Positions 1-7,491 of a stretch of DNA of 34,837 nucleotides are shown here, piece by piece. The stretch comes from Spirosoma fluviale (GTDB lineage Bacteria > Bacteroidota > Bacteroidia > Cytophagales > Spirosomataceae), in NCBI GenBank assembly GCA_945866095.1, contig CAMBGA010000010.1, positions 1 through 34,837 on the forward strand. Direction: 5' to 3'. The notes beneath the pieces were generated by a model. That model saw nothing but the letters and a program-made list of their open reading frames with translations, ran no database searches and had not been told where the DNA came from. The number at the start of each line of letters is the position of its first letter. The first letter of the stretch is position 1. The position numbers were made by a program, and so were the translations under genes.

Positions 1-96
1 CATTAATACAAAAACAAGCCCAAACTGTCTTCTTCTGTTTGGCTCAATGTGAGCCCATAATTGTTTAATTAAGTTAATCATTTTAATATTTGCCAT
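1..96 (-). CDS. ABC transporter, MsbA-like (first 32 codons, cut by window edge)
   Basis: On the minus strand an ATG at 94-96 opens a frame that stays open to the window edge. It encodes 32 residues containing LIKQLWAHIEPNRRRQFGL followed by a hydrophobic stretch. The pattern 'lyxxLWxHIxPxRRRQFgllllLM' is typical of the cytoplasmic start and first membrane helix of MsbA-type exporters (fused permease and ATPase) found in bacterial polysaccharide clusters. The gene lies just downstream of a dehydrogenase remnant and a winged-helix regulator on the same strand, which suits an export role for a surface glycan. Only the extreme N-terminus is visible, so the ATPase domain cannot be checked; the family call rests on motif resemblance. 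Confidence 0.6.
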   Translation of the reverse strand, partial: MANIKMINLIKQLWAHIEPNRRRQFGLVFVLM

Positions 97-110
97 TTTT
101 AAAAATTAAT

Positions 111-351
111 TTAATTGAAAACTCCTCTTATATCGATAATAATTTTAGCGTTATTAGAAATAATGGAATAGCCTAGACTACTTTGATCTGTGAAAATAGC
201 AATTGAATCCATTGATTTAACAAATGAACCTGTTAAATCAATATATTGCATGGGAAGCTCTTCAATGTCAACATGTCCATCATTTTTAGTTAAAGGACAA
301 TATAGATTATGATCCTAAACCCTTGCACCGCATTCATATAAAATATTAACC
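111..351 (-). pseudogene. C-terminal remnant of a nucleotide-sugar dehydrogenase (WecC/UDP-GlcNAc dehydrogenase type)
   Basis: Minus-strand translation ending at the TAA at 111-113 gives about 67 residues that resemble the end of the UDP-glucose/GDP-mannose dehydrogenase C-terminal domain. Visible pieces are SMDSIAIFTDQSSLGYSII and AKIIIDIRGVFN, comparable to the family's 'yDavviltdHsefdy... lviDtRn' ending. Upstream of an in-frame TAG at 309-311 the same frame continues as NILYECGARV and DHN, matching the family's 'll..GakV..hDPyv' step, and a second in-frame TAG lies just before it. There is no start codon, and the Rossmann and catalytic Cys domains are absent. It sits directly after the stop of the winged-helix gene, where such a dehydrogenase is often the next gene in Bacteroidota glycan loci. 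I infer a deletion relic. Confidence 0.65.
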
Positions 352-882
352 AACTAGTTTCATAAAAACCCCAACACTTTCCAAAATATTTGCATTAAAC
401 TCTTTAATTGTATAAACAGCCACCCGGATTTTTTTTTGAACCAATGGTTCTGCCTTATCGATCAATGAATATAAATAGGGTTTATCTACTTCTCCCACAA
501 TCACTAAGTCAACAAAAGGAGAATTTTTCCCCTCTGCCAAATCTCCCGTTAAATAGACTTGATCCAAATTTCCTAGTTTCTTAATGATTTGATCCACTAT
601 TTGATTCAAGCCTACAAATTGCATGATGACGCCCCGAAGCATTAAGAACATAGAATGCCCTTGGTTGACCACATAATTTTTCACTTTGGTGTTATCAGAA
701 TCTTCCTGTACTTCTATCAAATGCATGTCCAGCAATTTATTCAACTCTGTTCTCACCGTGTTACTACTTACTCCTAAATCACGTTCCAATCCTCTCAAGT
801 AAACCTTACTCGCTGGATTCAAAAGCAGTTTGGTTAGCAAGGCTATCCGAATCTTTCCTGAAAAAATCTTATCTAAAACCAA
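346..882 (-). CDS. Winged-helix transcriptional regulator of a surface polysaccharide locus
   Basis: The 178-residue protein begins with an ArsR/MarR-like winged helix. Residues about 3-60 include DKIFSGKIRIALLTKLLLNP and a recognition region YLRGLERDLGVSSNTVRTELNKL. Residues about 100-165 (LDQVYLTGDLAEGKNSPFVDLVIVGEVDKPYL) resemble a degenerate nucleotidyltransferase fold in which a GDxAxGxxSxxxDL pattern is kept. This two-domain architecture is commonly encoded at the head of Bacteroidota capsule/O-antigen clusters, where a regulatory role is presumed. The start is a TTG (880-882); there is no in-frame ATG near it, and the protein from here matches the family's usual beginning 'MLDKIFSSKTRIKLL'. 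It is divergent from the cysC fragment and precedes the dehydrogenase remnant and the ABC transporter on the same strand. Confidence 0.75.
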   Translation of the reverse strand: MVLDKIFSGKIRIALLTKLLLNPASKVYLRGLERDLGVSSNTVRTELNKLLDMHLIEVQEDSDNTKVKNYVVNQGHSMFLMLRGVIMQFVGLNQIVDQIIKKLGNLDQVYLTGDLAEGKNSPFVDLVIVGEVDKPYLYSLIDKAEPLVQKKIRVAVYTIKEFNANILESVGVFMKLVG

Positions 883-1010
883 ATGAACACTTAAACTGCG
901 GCTTCGCCATTTTGCCTCACAGATGCTTGAAGTAAATTGATGTAATATTGAGTAACAAATATAAGAAATAGTATAAAAAAATAAATGGTTTTTGGGAAAT
1001 ATTTATTTAA

Positions 1011-1370
1011 CGGAAAGAAGTTTTAGGCTATGACATTAAGCAAAAATCAACAAAACGTTTACCTCAAAATTTAACGGCGGAGTTGTTTCCTGTGAGTAAG
1101 GAAGAAAAAGAATTAGCCTATAAACAAAAGGGGATTAGTATTTGGTTTACGGGTCTTTCGGGTTCGGGGAAATCGACTTTAGCAAAATTGTTAGAGAAGA
1201 AATTATTTGAAATGGGCCATCAAACCGTATTATTAGATGGCGACAATACTCGATTGCATTTGAATCAGGATTTAGGTTTTTCCTTGGAAGATCGTTTTGA
1301 AAATATCCGAAGGATATCGGAAGTGAATAAATTGACTTTGAATATGTACCGTCTAATTTTAAAATTATGA
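1011..1370 (+). pseudogene. cysC: Adenylylsulfate (APS) kinase fragment, cysC-like
   Basis: The frame is open from 1011 with no ATG; a TTG at 1083 is the only plausible start, giving 95 residues. It contains the P-loop GLSGSGKST, then [18 protein letters not shown] and [16 protein letters not shown], all diagnostic of CysC, which makes PAPS from APS and ATP. Similarity ends after EVNKL, and the frame closes 11 residues later at TGA 1368-1370. A full CysC is about 200 residues, so the second half, including the remaining substrate-binding part, is missing. Residues upstream of the TTG ([15 protein letters not shown]) also look like CysC or CysNC sequence, so the 5' end may be lost as well. It sits in a remodelled stretch beside another gene relic. 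I infer a non-functional remnant, although the nucleotide-binding half is intact. Confidence 0.75.
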
Positions 1371-1407
1371 ACGATCACAGCAAGCCCCTTCCCATTAATG
1401 CACAAAT

Positions 1408-1419
1408 TGGATTAATCCA
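1408..1419. promoter_or_regulatory. 12-bp perfect palindrome upstream of the glycan operon
   Basis: TGGATTAATCCA is a perfect 12-bp palindrome about 70 bp before the epimerase start, in the only gap between the cysC remnant and the operon. It could be an operator for a dimeric regulator such as the adjacent winged-helix protein. No second copy was noticed, so the function is a guess. Confidence 0.3.
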
Positions 1420-1489
1420 TAATTTCAATTAATTTTATCGATTAAGCTTATTCAAGATACCCCTTAATTGTGGACTGAAATTATTTTTA

Positions 1490-2443
1490 ATGCAAAAAAT
1501 CTTACTTACAGGTGCCGCTGGATTTATTGGGAGCCATGTGGCTGAATACTTGTTAAATCAAGGACATCAAGTCACGGGAATTGATAATTTTGATGATTTC
1601 TATTCTAAGTCTATTAAGGTAAAAAATATAAGCACCTGCTTAGAAAACCCATTATTCACATTCGTTGAAGGCAATGTTGGGGATGTTGCCTCGTTCTTTC
1701 CAAATTCTACGTTTGATTTAGTCATGCACCTAGCAGCGAAGGCAGGCGTAAGGCCATCTATTGCGCAGCCTGAGCTATATATTGATGTCAATCTGAGTCA
1801 AACCATGGCTTTGCTCCAATGGATGAAGGCCCACGGTATGCAGAAATTGATCTTTGCCTCTTCATCTTCGGTTTATGGCAATAATGTAAAGGTTCCTTTT
1901 GCGGAATCAGATCCTGTAGATCATCCCATTTCTCCTTATGCCTTCACTAAAAAAGCAGGGGAGTTACTAACACATACGTTTCATCATTTGGCCCATATGG
2001 ACGTGATTAACCTTCGCTTTTTTACGGTATATGGTGAAAGGCAAAGACCTGACCTAGCGATTCATAAATTCGCTAAGGCTATGTTAAACGGTCAGGCCAT
2101 CACGCTGTTTGGCACCGGTTCCACCTCCCGCGATTATACTTATATAGGCGATATCGTTCAAGGAATTATTTCTTCGATGGATTATGTACTATCGGACCAG
2201 CGGGTCTACGAGACGATCAATTTAGGGAGCAAAAATCCAATCCAATTAATCGATTTAGTTCATACACTCGAAGAAATTATAGGGAAGCCTGCTAATATCC
2301 AATGGATGGAAATGCAGGAGGGAGATGTAGATCGCACATTTGCCGATATACAAAAGGCGGAAAGACTATTACATTATGCTCCCAATACTAGTCTAAGGGA
2401 GGGCTTAACTCGTTTTGTGGCTTGGCTAAAATTAAATAGCTAA
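1490..2443 (+). CDS. NAD-dependent epimerase, UDP-glucuronate 4-epimerase-like
   Basis: This 317-residue extended SDR carries the Rossmann glycine motif GAAGFIGS (8-15), the acidic IDNFDDFYS region (31-39) typical of UDP-glucuronate epimerases, HLAAKAGVRPSI (80-91), the catalytic serine run FASSSSVYG (122-130) and the Y150-x3-K154 pair in SPYAFTKKAGE. The AGVRPS string favours UDP-GlcA 4-epimerase over GalE or RmlB. It would interconvert nucleotide sugars in the cytoplasm to feed the glycan assembled by the next three genes. It is the first gene of a four-gene plus-strand run, with 31 bp before the next start. The exact substrate (UDP-GlcA, or a related 4-epimerase or dehydratase substrate) is not settled by eye. 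Confidence 0.85.
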   Translation: MQKILLTGAAGFIGSHVAEYLLNQGHQVTGIDNFDDFYSKSIKVKNISTCLENPLFTFVEGNVGDVASFFPNSTFDLVMHLAAKAGVRPSIAQPELYIDVNLSQTMALLQWMKAHGMQKLIFASSSSVYGNNVKVPFAESDPVDHPISPYAFTKKAGELLTHTFHHLAHMDVINLRFFTVYGERQRPDLAIHKFAKAMLNGQAITLFGTGSTSRDYTYIGDIVQGIISSMDYVLSDQRVYETINLGSKNPIQLIDLVHTLEEIIGKPANIQWMEMQEGDVDRTFADIQKAERLLHYAPNTSLREGLTRFVAWLKLNS

Positions 2444-2474
2444 TCCATGTCTCACTTTTTAAGTTTTTCTCGGA

Positions 2475-3953
2475 ATGCCTAAATTAAATACTTCCATTTC
2501 ATGGGGCATCGGCCTAAACTTGGTAAAAATGCTATTCATTTACCTAGTGATGGTTTTAATTTTTCATCGCCCGGATTATTTCATCCATTTTCATGGCGAT
2601 ACGATGTCCTATTTTGAGCCGATCATCCACTTGATAGAACAAGGTTCCTATAGCCCTAATTATCGCATGCCGGGTTATGGATTTTTGTTCTACGGCTTTT
2701 TTCTGATCAGTCATTCGAACGAAATCAGCTTCTTTCTTATCATCTTATTGCAGTTTATCTTAACTGGGGCGGCCTATGGTTTATTAGCCCAAATGGTTTT
2801 TGAACTCACCGGCTCTCGCATGTTATATGCGTTAAGTTTTCTACTGCTGGATGTCAACTATTACCTGCTCTTTGATTCCTACCTAAGCACGGAATCACTT
2901 GCCACTAGCCTTATAATTTTCATTAGCTATTTATGCTTTCGTCCAGGCCGATACCCTCTAATGATGGGCTTAGCGCTTTGTTGGCTTATTTTCATCAAAT
3001 CAATTTTTTGCCTGCTTTTCATTCCTTTAGGATTTTATCTTTTTCATAAAAAAATTCCGAAACGCTTTTTTCTATTACTCATAATTCCGCTTGTTTTAAT
3101 CGAAGGATCCTGGATTCTTAGAAATGCCATTAAATTTCATGCCTTTGTCCCGCTTACCTATGAGACATTTTATCCCGAAGGGGTATATGGGGGTATTTAT
3201 GGATTCCAATCGGTCCAAGAAATCATCCGCGCCTATGGGGGATCTCATCAGTTCTGGCGCATGGATTCAGAAGCAGCTTGGTATTTTTCTGGGGGTTTTG
3301 CAGAGCCCGTTTTTATCAATGGGATACCTTATCCTAATTTTAAAGAAGACAAATTGGTGAAACCCAATCTTCGCTTCATGACTAGCCAAATGAACTTGGA
3401 TTCCTTGCTTCAACTTAAACGTGCCATGACAGCTGTTTACTTGACGACGGTCACTATTAAAAATCCTCAAAATATTCCAAACGAATGCAAGGATGAGTTG
3501 GCCTTCGTACGCGCGCGAAGCCCCCAATATGTAGCAAGCATTCAAAAAGAAAAACCATTTCTTTTTTATGTGGAGGCAAATTTAAATCGAATTAAAAATA
3601 CATTTTTTACCAATTATTTTTTCGATAATGTATTTCGGAATCCTGCTATTTATGCACGCTTAAATCCTTTTTTCAATGCCAGTTTGCAAGCCTTTATTTC
3701 CCTGATCAATGGCATGATGTGGTTTTTTTCATCCTTCGCTTTACTATTAACTATGTATTTTGGACTGCGCTGGAAGGATCCAAATCTTTTAACTTGGTGT
3801 GCCTGGCTAAATGCCTATGTATTATTTTTATACCTCTTTGTTTTTAAACAAGCAGAAGAAAGGTATTTTTGTGTTTTATATCCCATTTGGATCCTCATGA
3901 GTTTGACGGTGTTACATCGTTTGTTTAACTACTTAAAAAGAAAATGGAATTAA
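2475..3953 (+). CDS. Polytopic membrane glycosyltransferase-like protein (GT-C fold candidate)
   Basis: The 492-residue protein has roughly ten or more hydrophobic segments spread over its length. An N-terminal helix is followed by an external loop, FHGDTMSYFEPIIHLIEQGSYSPNYRMPGYG, closely matching the 'GDt..Y...a..l..G.y....yR.PGYP' loop of GT39/ArnT-like GT-C enzymes, in which the Asp is catalytic. A long soluble segment lies at about 215-365, and membrane helices return at the C-terminus. Such enzymes transfer a sugar from a polyprenyl-phosphate donor outside the membrane. The stop overlaps the start of the following GT2 gene by 10 bp, implying coupled translation. That GT2 enzyme may make the lipid-linked donor this protein would use. 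Family assignment is from the loop motif and topology only. Confidence 0.65.
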   Translation: MPKLNTSISWGIGLNLVKMLFIYLVMVLIFHRPDYFIHFHGDTMSYFEPIIHLIEQGSYSPNYRMPGYGFLFYGFFLISHSNEISFFLIILLQFILTGAAYGLLAQMVFELTGSRMLYALSFLLLDVNYYLLFDSYLSTESLATSLIIFISYLCFRPGRYPLMMGLALCWLIFIKSIFCLLFIPLGFYLFHKKIPKRFFLLLIIPLVLIEGSWILRNAIKFHAFVPLTYETFYPEGVYGGIYGFQSVQEIIRAYGGSHQFWRMDSEAAWYFSGGFAEPVFINGIPYPNFKEDKLVKPNLRFMTSQMNLDSLLQLKRAMTAVYLTTVTIKNPQNIPNECKDELAFVRARSPQYVASIQKEKPFLFYVEANLNRIKNTFFTNYFFDNVFRNPAIYARLNPFFNASLQAFISLINGMMWFFSSFALLLTMYFGLRWKDPNLLTWCAWLNAYVLFLYLFVFKQAEERYFCVLYPIWILMSLTVLHRLFNYLKRKWN

Positions 3954-4882
3954 CCGTCGTATTGCCCATCTACAATGAAGCCCCCTCCATTCCCCTTTTG
4001 TTTGAGGAATTAGAAATAGCTGTAAAAGACTATAATTATGAAATTATAGCAGTTAACGACGGATCCAAAGACCAATCTTGGCCTGAATTACAAAAGATGG
4101 CCGCCAAAAATAACCGGATTAAACTGTTGAATTTTAGACGAAATTACGGGCAAACGGCTGCCTTGAGCGCTGGGATCCAAGCAGCCTCTGGGGATATCAT
4201 CGTTCTTATCGATAGTGATTTAGAGAATGATCCAAAGGACATTCGATTATTGGTAGATAAATTAAATGAAGGGTATGATGTGGTGTCCGGTTGGCGCAAG
4301 GGAAGATGGGAAGGCCAATTTTTAACCCGGAAATTACCTTCATTATTAGCTAACCAGCTCATCTCTAAAATAGGTGGGGTACCTTTGCATGATTATGGTT
4401 GTACATTGAAGGCTTATCGCCGTGACATCGTTCAAGATGTTAAACTATATGGCCAAATGCATCGCTTCATTCCTGTTTTCTGCAAATGGCAAGGAGGAAC
4501 AGTGACGGAATTACCGGTGAGTTATCGGCCAAGGATGTTTGGGCAGTCCAATTATGGCCTGTTTCGTATTTATAAAGTTATTTTAGACTTAATCTTAATT
4601 CGTTTTTTAGAGAAATTCATGACGAGGCCCATCCACTTTTTTGGGGGTGTGGGAATTTTATCATTCTTAATGAGCTTCTTTACTTTCGGTGTGGCTGGAT
4701 ATTTTAAGTTAGTGGGCGAGAAAGATTTTGTGGAAACGCCTTTACCCATACTAAGTGCCATGTTCTTCACTGTGGGTGTTTTAATGGTCTTATTAGGAAT
4801 TATTTCCGAAATCATGATGCGGACTTATTTTGAGAGTCAAAATTCGGCTCCATTTTCCATAAGAGACCGAGTGAATTTCTAA
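3944..4882 (+). CDS. GT2 glycosyltransferase, GtrB/DPM1-like (polyprenyl-phosphate glycosyltransferase)
   Basis: The 312-residue protein begins at residue 4 with TVVLPIYNEAPSIPLLFEEL, followed by the nucleotide-binding NDGSKDQSW and the metal-binding LIDSDLENDP. It then has DYGCTLKAYRRDI and FRRNYGQTAALSAGI, all typical of the GT2 subfamily with DPM1, GtrB and ArnC. Two hydrophobic hairpin helices at about 230-260 and 270-295 match the membrane anchor of GtrB-type enzymes. The expected reaction is transfer of a hexose or aminosugar from a nucleotide donor to undecaprenyl phosphate at the inner membrane. The usual D-x-Q-D-P-P becomes D-L-E-N-D-P here. It overlaps the upstream GT-C candidate by 10 bp and is followed after one base by asnB, so the genes are surely co-transcribed. 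Confidence 0.85.
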   Translation: MELTVVLPIYNEAPSIPLLFEELEIAVKDYNYEIIAVNDGSKDQSWPELQKMAAKNNRIKLLNFRRNYGQTAALSAGIQAASGDIIVLIDSDLENDPKDIRLLVDKLNEGYDVVSGWRKGRWEGQFLTRKLPSLLANQLISKIGGVPLHDYGCTLKAYRRDIVQDVKLYGQMHRFIPVFCKWQGGTVTELPVSYRPRMFGQSNYGLFRIYKVILDLILIRFLEKFMTRPIHFFGGVGILSFLMSFFTFGVAGYFKLVGEKDFVETPLPILSAMFFTVGVLMVLLGIISEIMMRTYFESQNSAPFSIRDRVNF

Positions 4883-4883
4883 T

Positions 4884-6752
4884 ATGTGTGGTATAGCAGG
4901 TTTTTGGGGAAAAGGAAATGAATCTGTGATAAGAACTATGACGGAGGCATTACACCATCGTGGGCCTGATTTTACAGGCACATTTTTTGACCCTAAATTG
5001 GCACTAGGATTAGGCCATGCCCGATTAAGTATTTTGGATCTTTCTTCTGGGGCACATCAGCCATTTTTTTCTGAGGATAAGCGTTTTGTCATCGTCTTTA
5101 ATGGGGAGATTTATAATTTCAAATCCATAAGGCAAGATTTAATGGATCGAGGGTATGGACCATTTCAAACCCAAGGAGATACGGAGGTACTTTTAAAAGC
5201 CTATCAAGCAGATGGGCTTGCATGCCTTTCAAAATTGAATGGCATGTTTGCTTTTGCCATCTTTGATTATGAGCGAAATGAATTGGTCCTAGCTAGGGAT
5301 CGAATGGGCAAAAAGCCTCTTTATATAGCTCAGGCCTCAGGCACGTTAATATTTGCTTCGGAGGTTAAAGCTATTTTACAGCATCCTGCATTTAAATCAG
5401 AGCTAAATTTAAACGCCTTAAACCAATATTTGACCTTAGATTATGTACCTAGTCCCATCAGTATTTTTGAAGGAGTAGAGAAATTAGAAGGTGGACATTA
5501 TTTACAGATAGATTTCAAAGGTAATATTAAACGAGGGGCTTTCTGGGAACCCAATTTTATTCCTCTTGAGATTTCATTTGATGAAGCCAAAGAAGAATTA
5601 GATCGCTTATTGTCCGAAGCCACGGCCTTACGTTTAGTGGCTGACGTGCCCTTGGGAATCTTTTTAAGTGGTGGATTGGATAGTAGTGCTATAGCCTATT
5701 ATGCACAAAAACAATCATCAAATCCCATTCAAACATTTTCCATTGGCTTTAATGAAAAAAGCTATGATGAGCGGGCGTACGCCCAACAGGTAGCTAAACA
5801 GTTGGGTACGGAACATCATGAACGTATTCTAACAGCCGAAGAGTCCATAGACCTGATTCCTACTGTTTTCTCTTCCCTAGATGAGCCCTTTGCAGACCCC
5901 TCTATTTTACCCACGTATTTACTTTCCCAGTTTACGCGTTCTAAAGTGACGGTGGCTTTAGGCGGGGATGGCAGCGATGAATTGCTGGCCGGTTATCCTA
6001 CCTTTATTTCGGAAAAATTAGCCCCATTAATGTCTTGGATGCCTTTTTCTGTGGTTCAAGGTGTACAAAAAATGGTAAATCTCTTGCCGGCAAGTGATCA
6101 AAATATTTCTTTGGACTTTAAATTAAGGCAATTTTTAAAGGGCTTTGAGGGTTCAAGGAGATATAGGCATAGCCAATGGTTAGGGAGTTTCAGTATTTCA
6201 GAGAAGAGGAATCTTTGGAATAAAGATTTAGCATCTTTAATCCCTCATCATAATACTTTGAAAGTAGTGGATGACTATGCCAATCGAGGCTCGGAGCAAG
6301 AATTGATTTACATGTATCTGAAGACCTATTTACAGGACGATATTTTAGTGAAAGTTGACAGAGCCTCTATGATGAATTCCTTGGAAGTTCGTGCTCCCTT
6401 CATGGATGTGCATGTAGTGGATTTTCTAAATCGTTTGCCTTATGAATATAAACTGAAAGGCTTTACTGGAAAACATTTATTGAAGGAAACGATGCGCGGG
6501 AAATTGCCTGCAGACATTATTGATCGGCCAAAAAAAGGGTTTGGTATACCCGTTTCCTTATGGCTAAAAAATGAATTAAAGGATCTTTGCAATGATTTAT
6601 TGAGCAAAGAAGCCATTGAATTTCAAGGCTTGTTTGATTATACCTATGTGGAACAACTGAAGCAAAATCATTTTAAGGGCCGACAAAATAACCGGAAGGA
6701 ATTATGGAATTTGATGGTATTCCAATTATGGGGGCGTAATTTCCTAAAATAA
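4884..6752 (+). CDS. asnB: Asparagine synthase (glutamine-hydrolysing), AsnB family, glycan-locus type
   Basis: The 622-residue protein starts MCGIAGFWG, giving the N-terminal nucleophile Cys2 after Met removal. The class II amidotransferase domain (about 2-200) has NGEIYNF and a GDTEVLL motif. The synthetase domain has the ATP-pyrophosphatase loop LSGGLDSSAIA at 261-271 and the downstream GGDGSDELLAGY and VKVDRASMMNSLEVRAPFMD signatures. Known members either make asparagine or amidate a sugar carboxylate during polysaccharide synthesis. Because it is last in a glycan operon headed by a UDP-glucuronate-epimerase-like gene, amidation of a uronic acid residue is a reasonable inference, but sequence alone does not exclude ordinary asparagine synthesis. 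Length is normal and all key motifs are present. Confidence 0.9.
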   Translation: MCGIAGFWGKGNESVIRTMTEALHHRGPDFTGTFFDPKLALGLGHARLSILDLSSGAHQPFFSEDKRFVIVFNGEIYNFKSIRQDLMDRGYGPFQTQGDTEVLLKAYQADGLACLSKLNGMFAFAIFDYERNELVLARDRMGKKPLYIAQASGTLIFASEVKAILQHPAFKSELNLNALNQYLTLDYVPSPISIFEGVEKLEGGHYLQIDFKGNIKRGAFWEPNFIPLEISFDEAKEELDRLLSEATALRLVADVPLGIFLSGGLDSSAIAYYAQKQSSNPIQTFSIGFNEKSYDERAYAQQVAKQLGTEHHERILTAEESIDLIPTVFSSLDEPFADPSILPTYLLSQFTRSKVTVALGGDGSDELLAGYPTFISEKLAPLMSWMPFSVVQGVQKMVNLLPASDQNISLDFKLRQFLKGFEGSRRYRHSQWLGSFSISEKRNLWNKDLASLIPHHNTLKVVDDYANRGSEQELIYMYLKTYLQDDILVKVDRASMMNSLEVRAPFMDVHVVDFLNRLPYEYKLKGFTGKHLLKETMRGKLPADIIDRPKKGFGIPVSLWLKNELKDLCNDLLSKEAIEFQGLFDYTYVEQLKQNHFKGRQNNRKELWNLMVFQLWGRNFLK

Positions 6753-7050
6753 TCAATATTTGACACTAATACTCATCTCTATGGTGTCAGTCACTCGTTG
6801 GCCATGGTCATAGCCTTTCTGGGCTTGTAGACATATTTTCCCAAAATATTTTTTTGTAGGCTTAATCAACTTGAAAATTGTGGAATCTCAGCCGTAATTC
6901 ATAATGATAAAGTGGATAGAAAACTAAGTAAAATGAATCTGATCCCTATTTACGTGTGCATTTACTTTAAATAAATTAGGGTTTTTCTCGAATATCAAAA
7001 ATTATTTATTTAATGGTTTATTTATGGTATAAAATAAGTCAAGCATTCAG

Positions 7051-7070
7051 GGTTCTTAGTTCTAAGAACC
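7051..7070. repeat. Perfect 9+2+9 inverted repeat (stem-loop)
   Basis: GGTTCTTAG, then TT, then CTAAGAACC forms a perfect 9-bp stem with a 2-nt spacer. Only TTT follows on the plus strand, so it is a poor intrinsic terminator. A protein-binding palindrome or a weak terminator of the asnB transcript are both possible. Confidence 0.5.
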
Positions 7071-7142
7071 TTTAAACTGCTTTTTATTTAGGTGGATTTT
7101 GGTTGGGGTTCGCCAATTAATTCAACAATTTTCAATGGCTAA

Positions 7143-7173
7143 TTGGGATTAAATAAAAATATCCGTATTTTTG
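7143..7173 (+). promoter_or_regulatory. Bacteroidota-type promoter for tRNA-Phe
   Basis: TATTTTTG at 7166-7173 matches the Bacteroidota -7 consensus TAnnTTTG, and a TTG at 7143-7145 lies 20 bp upstream as a -33 element. The predicted transcript would start near 7180, about 20 bases before the mature tRNA. Confidence 0.6.
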
Positions 7174-7201
7174 CAGTCCCAACGCACACGCCAGGGTGAA
7201 T

Positions 7202-7277
7202 GGTGGATTAGCTCAGTTGGTAGAGCATCGGACTGAAAATCCGTGTGTCCCCGGTTCGAGTCCGGGATCTACCACCA
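7202..7277 (+). tRNA. tRNA-Phe (GAA)
   Basis: A 76-nt cloverleaf can be folded. The acceptor arms GGTGGAT and ATCTACC pair with one G-T. The D stem is GCTC/GAGC, the anticodon loop CTGAAAA has GAA at 7235-7237, and the T arm is CCCGG-TTCGAGT-CCGGG. Discriminator A and CCA are encoded (7274-7277). The top pair of the anticodon stem (positions 27 and 43) is T-T; the other four pairs are intact. It has its own promoter and is followed by an intrinsic terminator, so it is a single-gene transcript. Confidence 0.97.
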
Positions 7278-7286
7278 TTTAAATTG

Positions 7287-7322
7287 TAAAAACCCTTCTA
7301 TTAAGTTAGAAAGGGTTTTTTG
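7287..7322 (+). terminator. Rho-independent terminator after tRNA-Phe
   Basis: AACCCTTCT and AGAAAGGGTT form a stem with a bulged A, closed by a short AT-rich loop and followed by a run of six T. It starts about 10 nt after the tRNA CCA end. Confidence 0.85.
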
Positions 7323-7414
7323 TTAAAATTAGTTTTGGCTTTTTATGACTTTCTTTAAAAATGGGCATCTCATAGAAACATATGTTACTATCATAATTTA
7401 ATTAGGTTGATTTT

Positions 7415-7453
7415 TAAAAAAGAAACTCCTCTTAAAAGGGGTTTCTTTTTTAA
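7415..7453 (-). terminator. Intrinsic terminator of the methyltransferase gene (bidirectional shape)
   Basis: AGAAACTCC and GGGGTTTCT form a stem around an AT-rich loop. It is flanked by A-runs on the left and T-runs on the right, so it can terminate from either side. It lies about 40 bp beyond the stop of the minus-strand methyltransferase, which has no other terminator. Confidence 0.75.
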
Positions 7454-7491
7454 AGCACATGTCCTAATCAAAAGAAGACAGAAAATAATCC

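Larger units (their letters stand above)
6753..7201. other. 449-bp non-coding stretch upstream of tRNA-Phe
   Basis: No convincing coding frame is seen. It is AT-rich and contains a weak TGACAC/GTGTCA repeat just after asnB, a perfect stem-loop at 7051-7070 and the tRNA promoter at about 7143-7173. I see no similarity to neighbouring genes or to a mobile element. Confidence 0.6.

Noticed and set aside
1367-1435. 22-codon ORF overlapping the cysC fragment stop (ATGA)
   Set aside because: Too short, no family resemblance, no downstream partner; likely chance.
1-1489. Insertion sequence or integrase scar explaining the two gene remnants
   Set aside because: No transposase remnant, terminal inverted repeats or target duplication could be seen; simple deletion or recombination is enough.
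6761-6789. TGACAC...GTGTCA inverted repeat as asnB terminator
   Set aside because: A six-base stem with a 17-base loop and no T-run is too weak to call.
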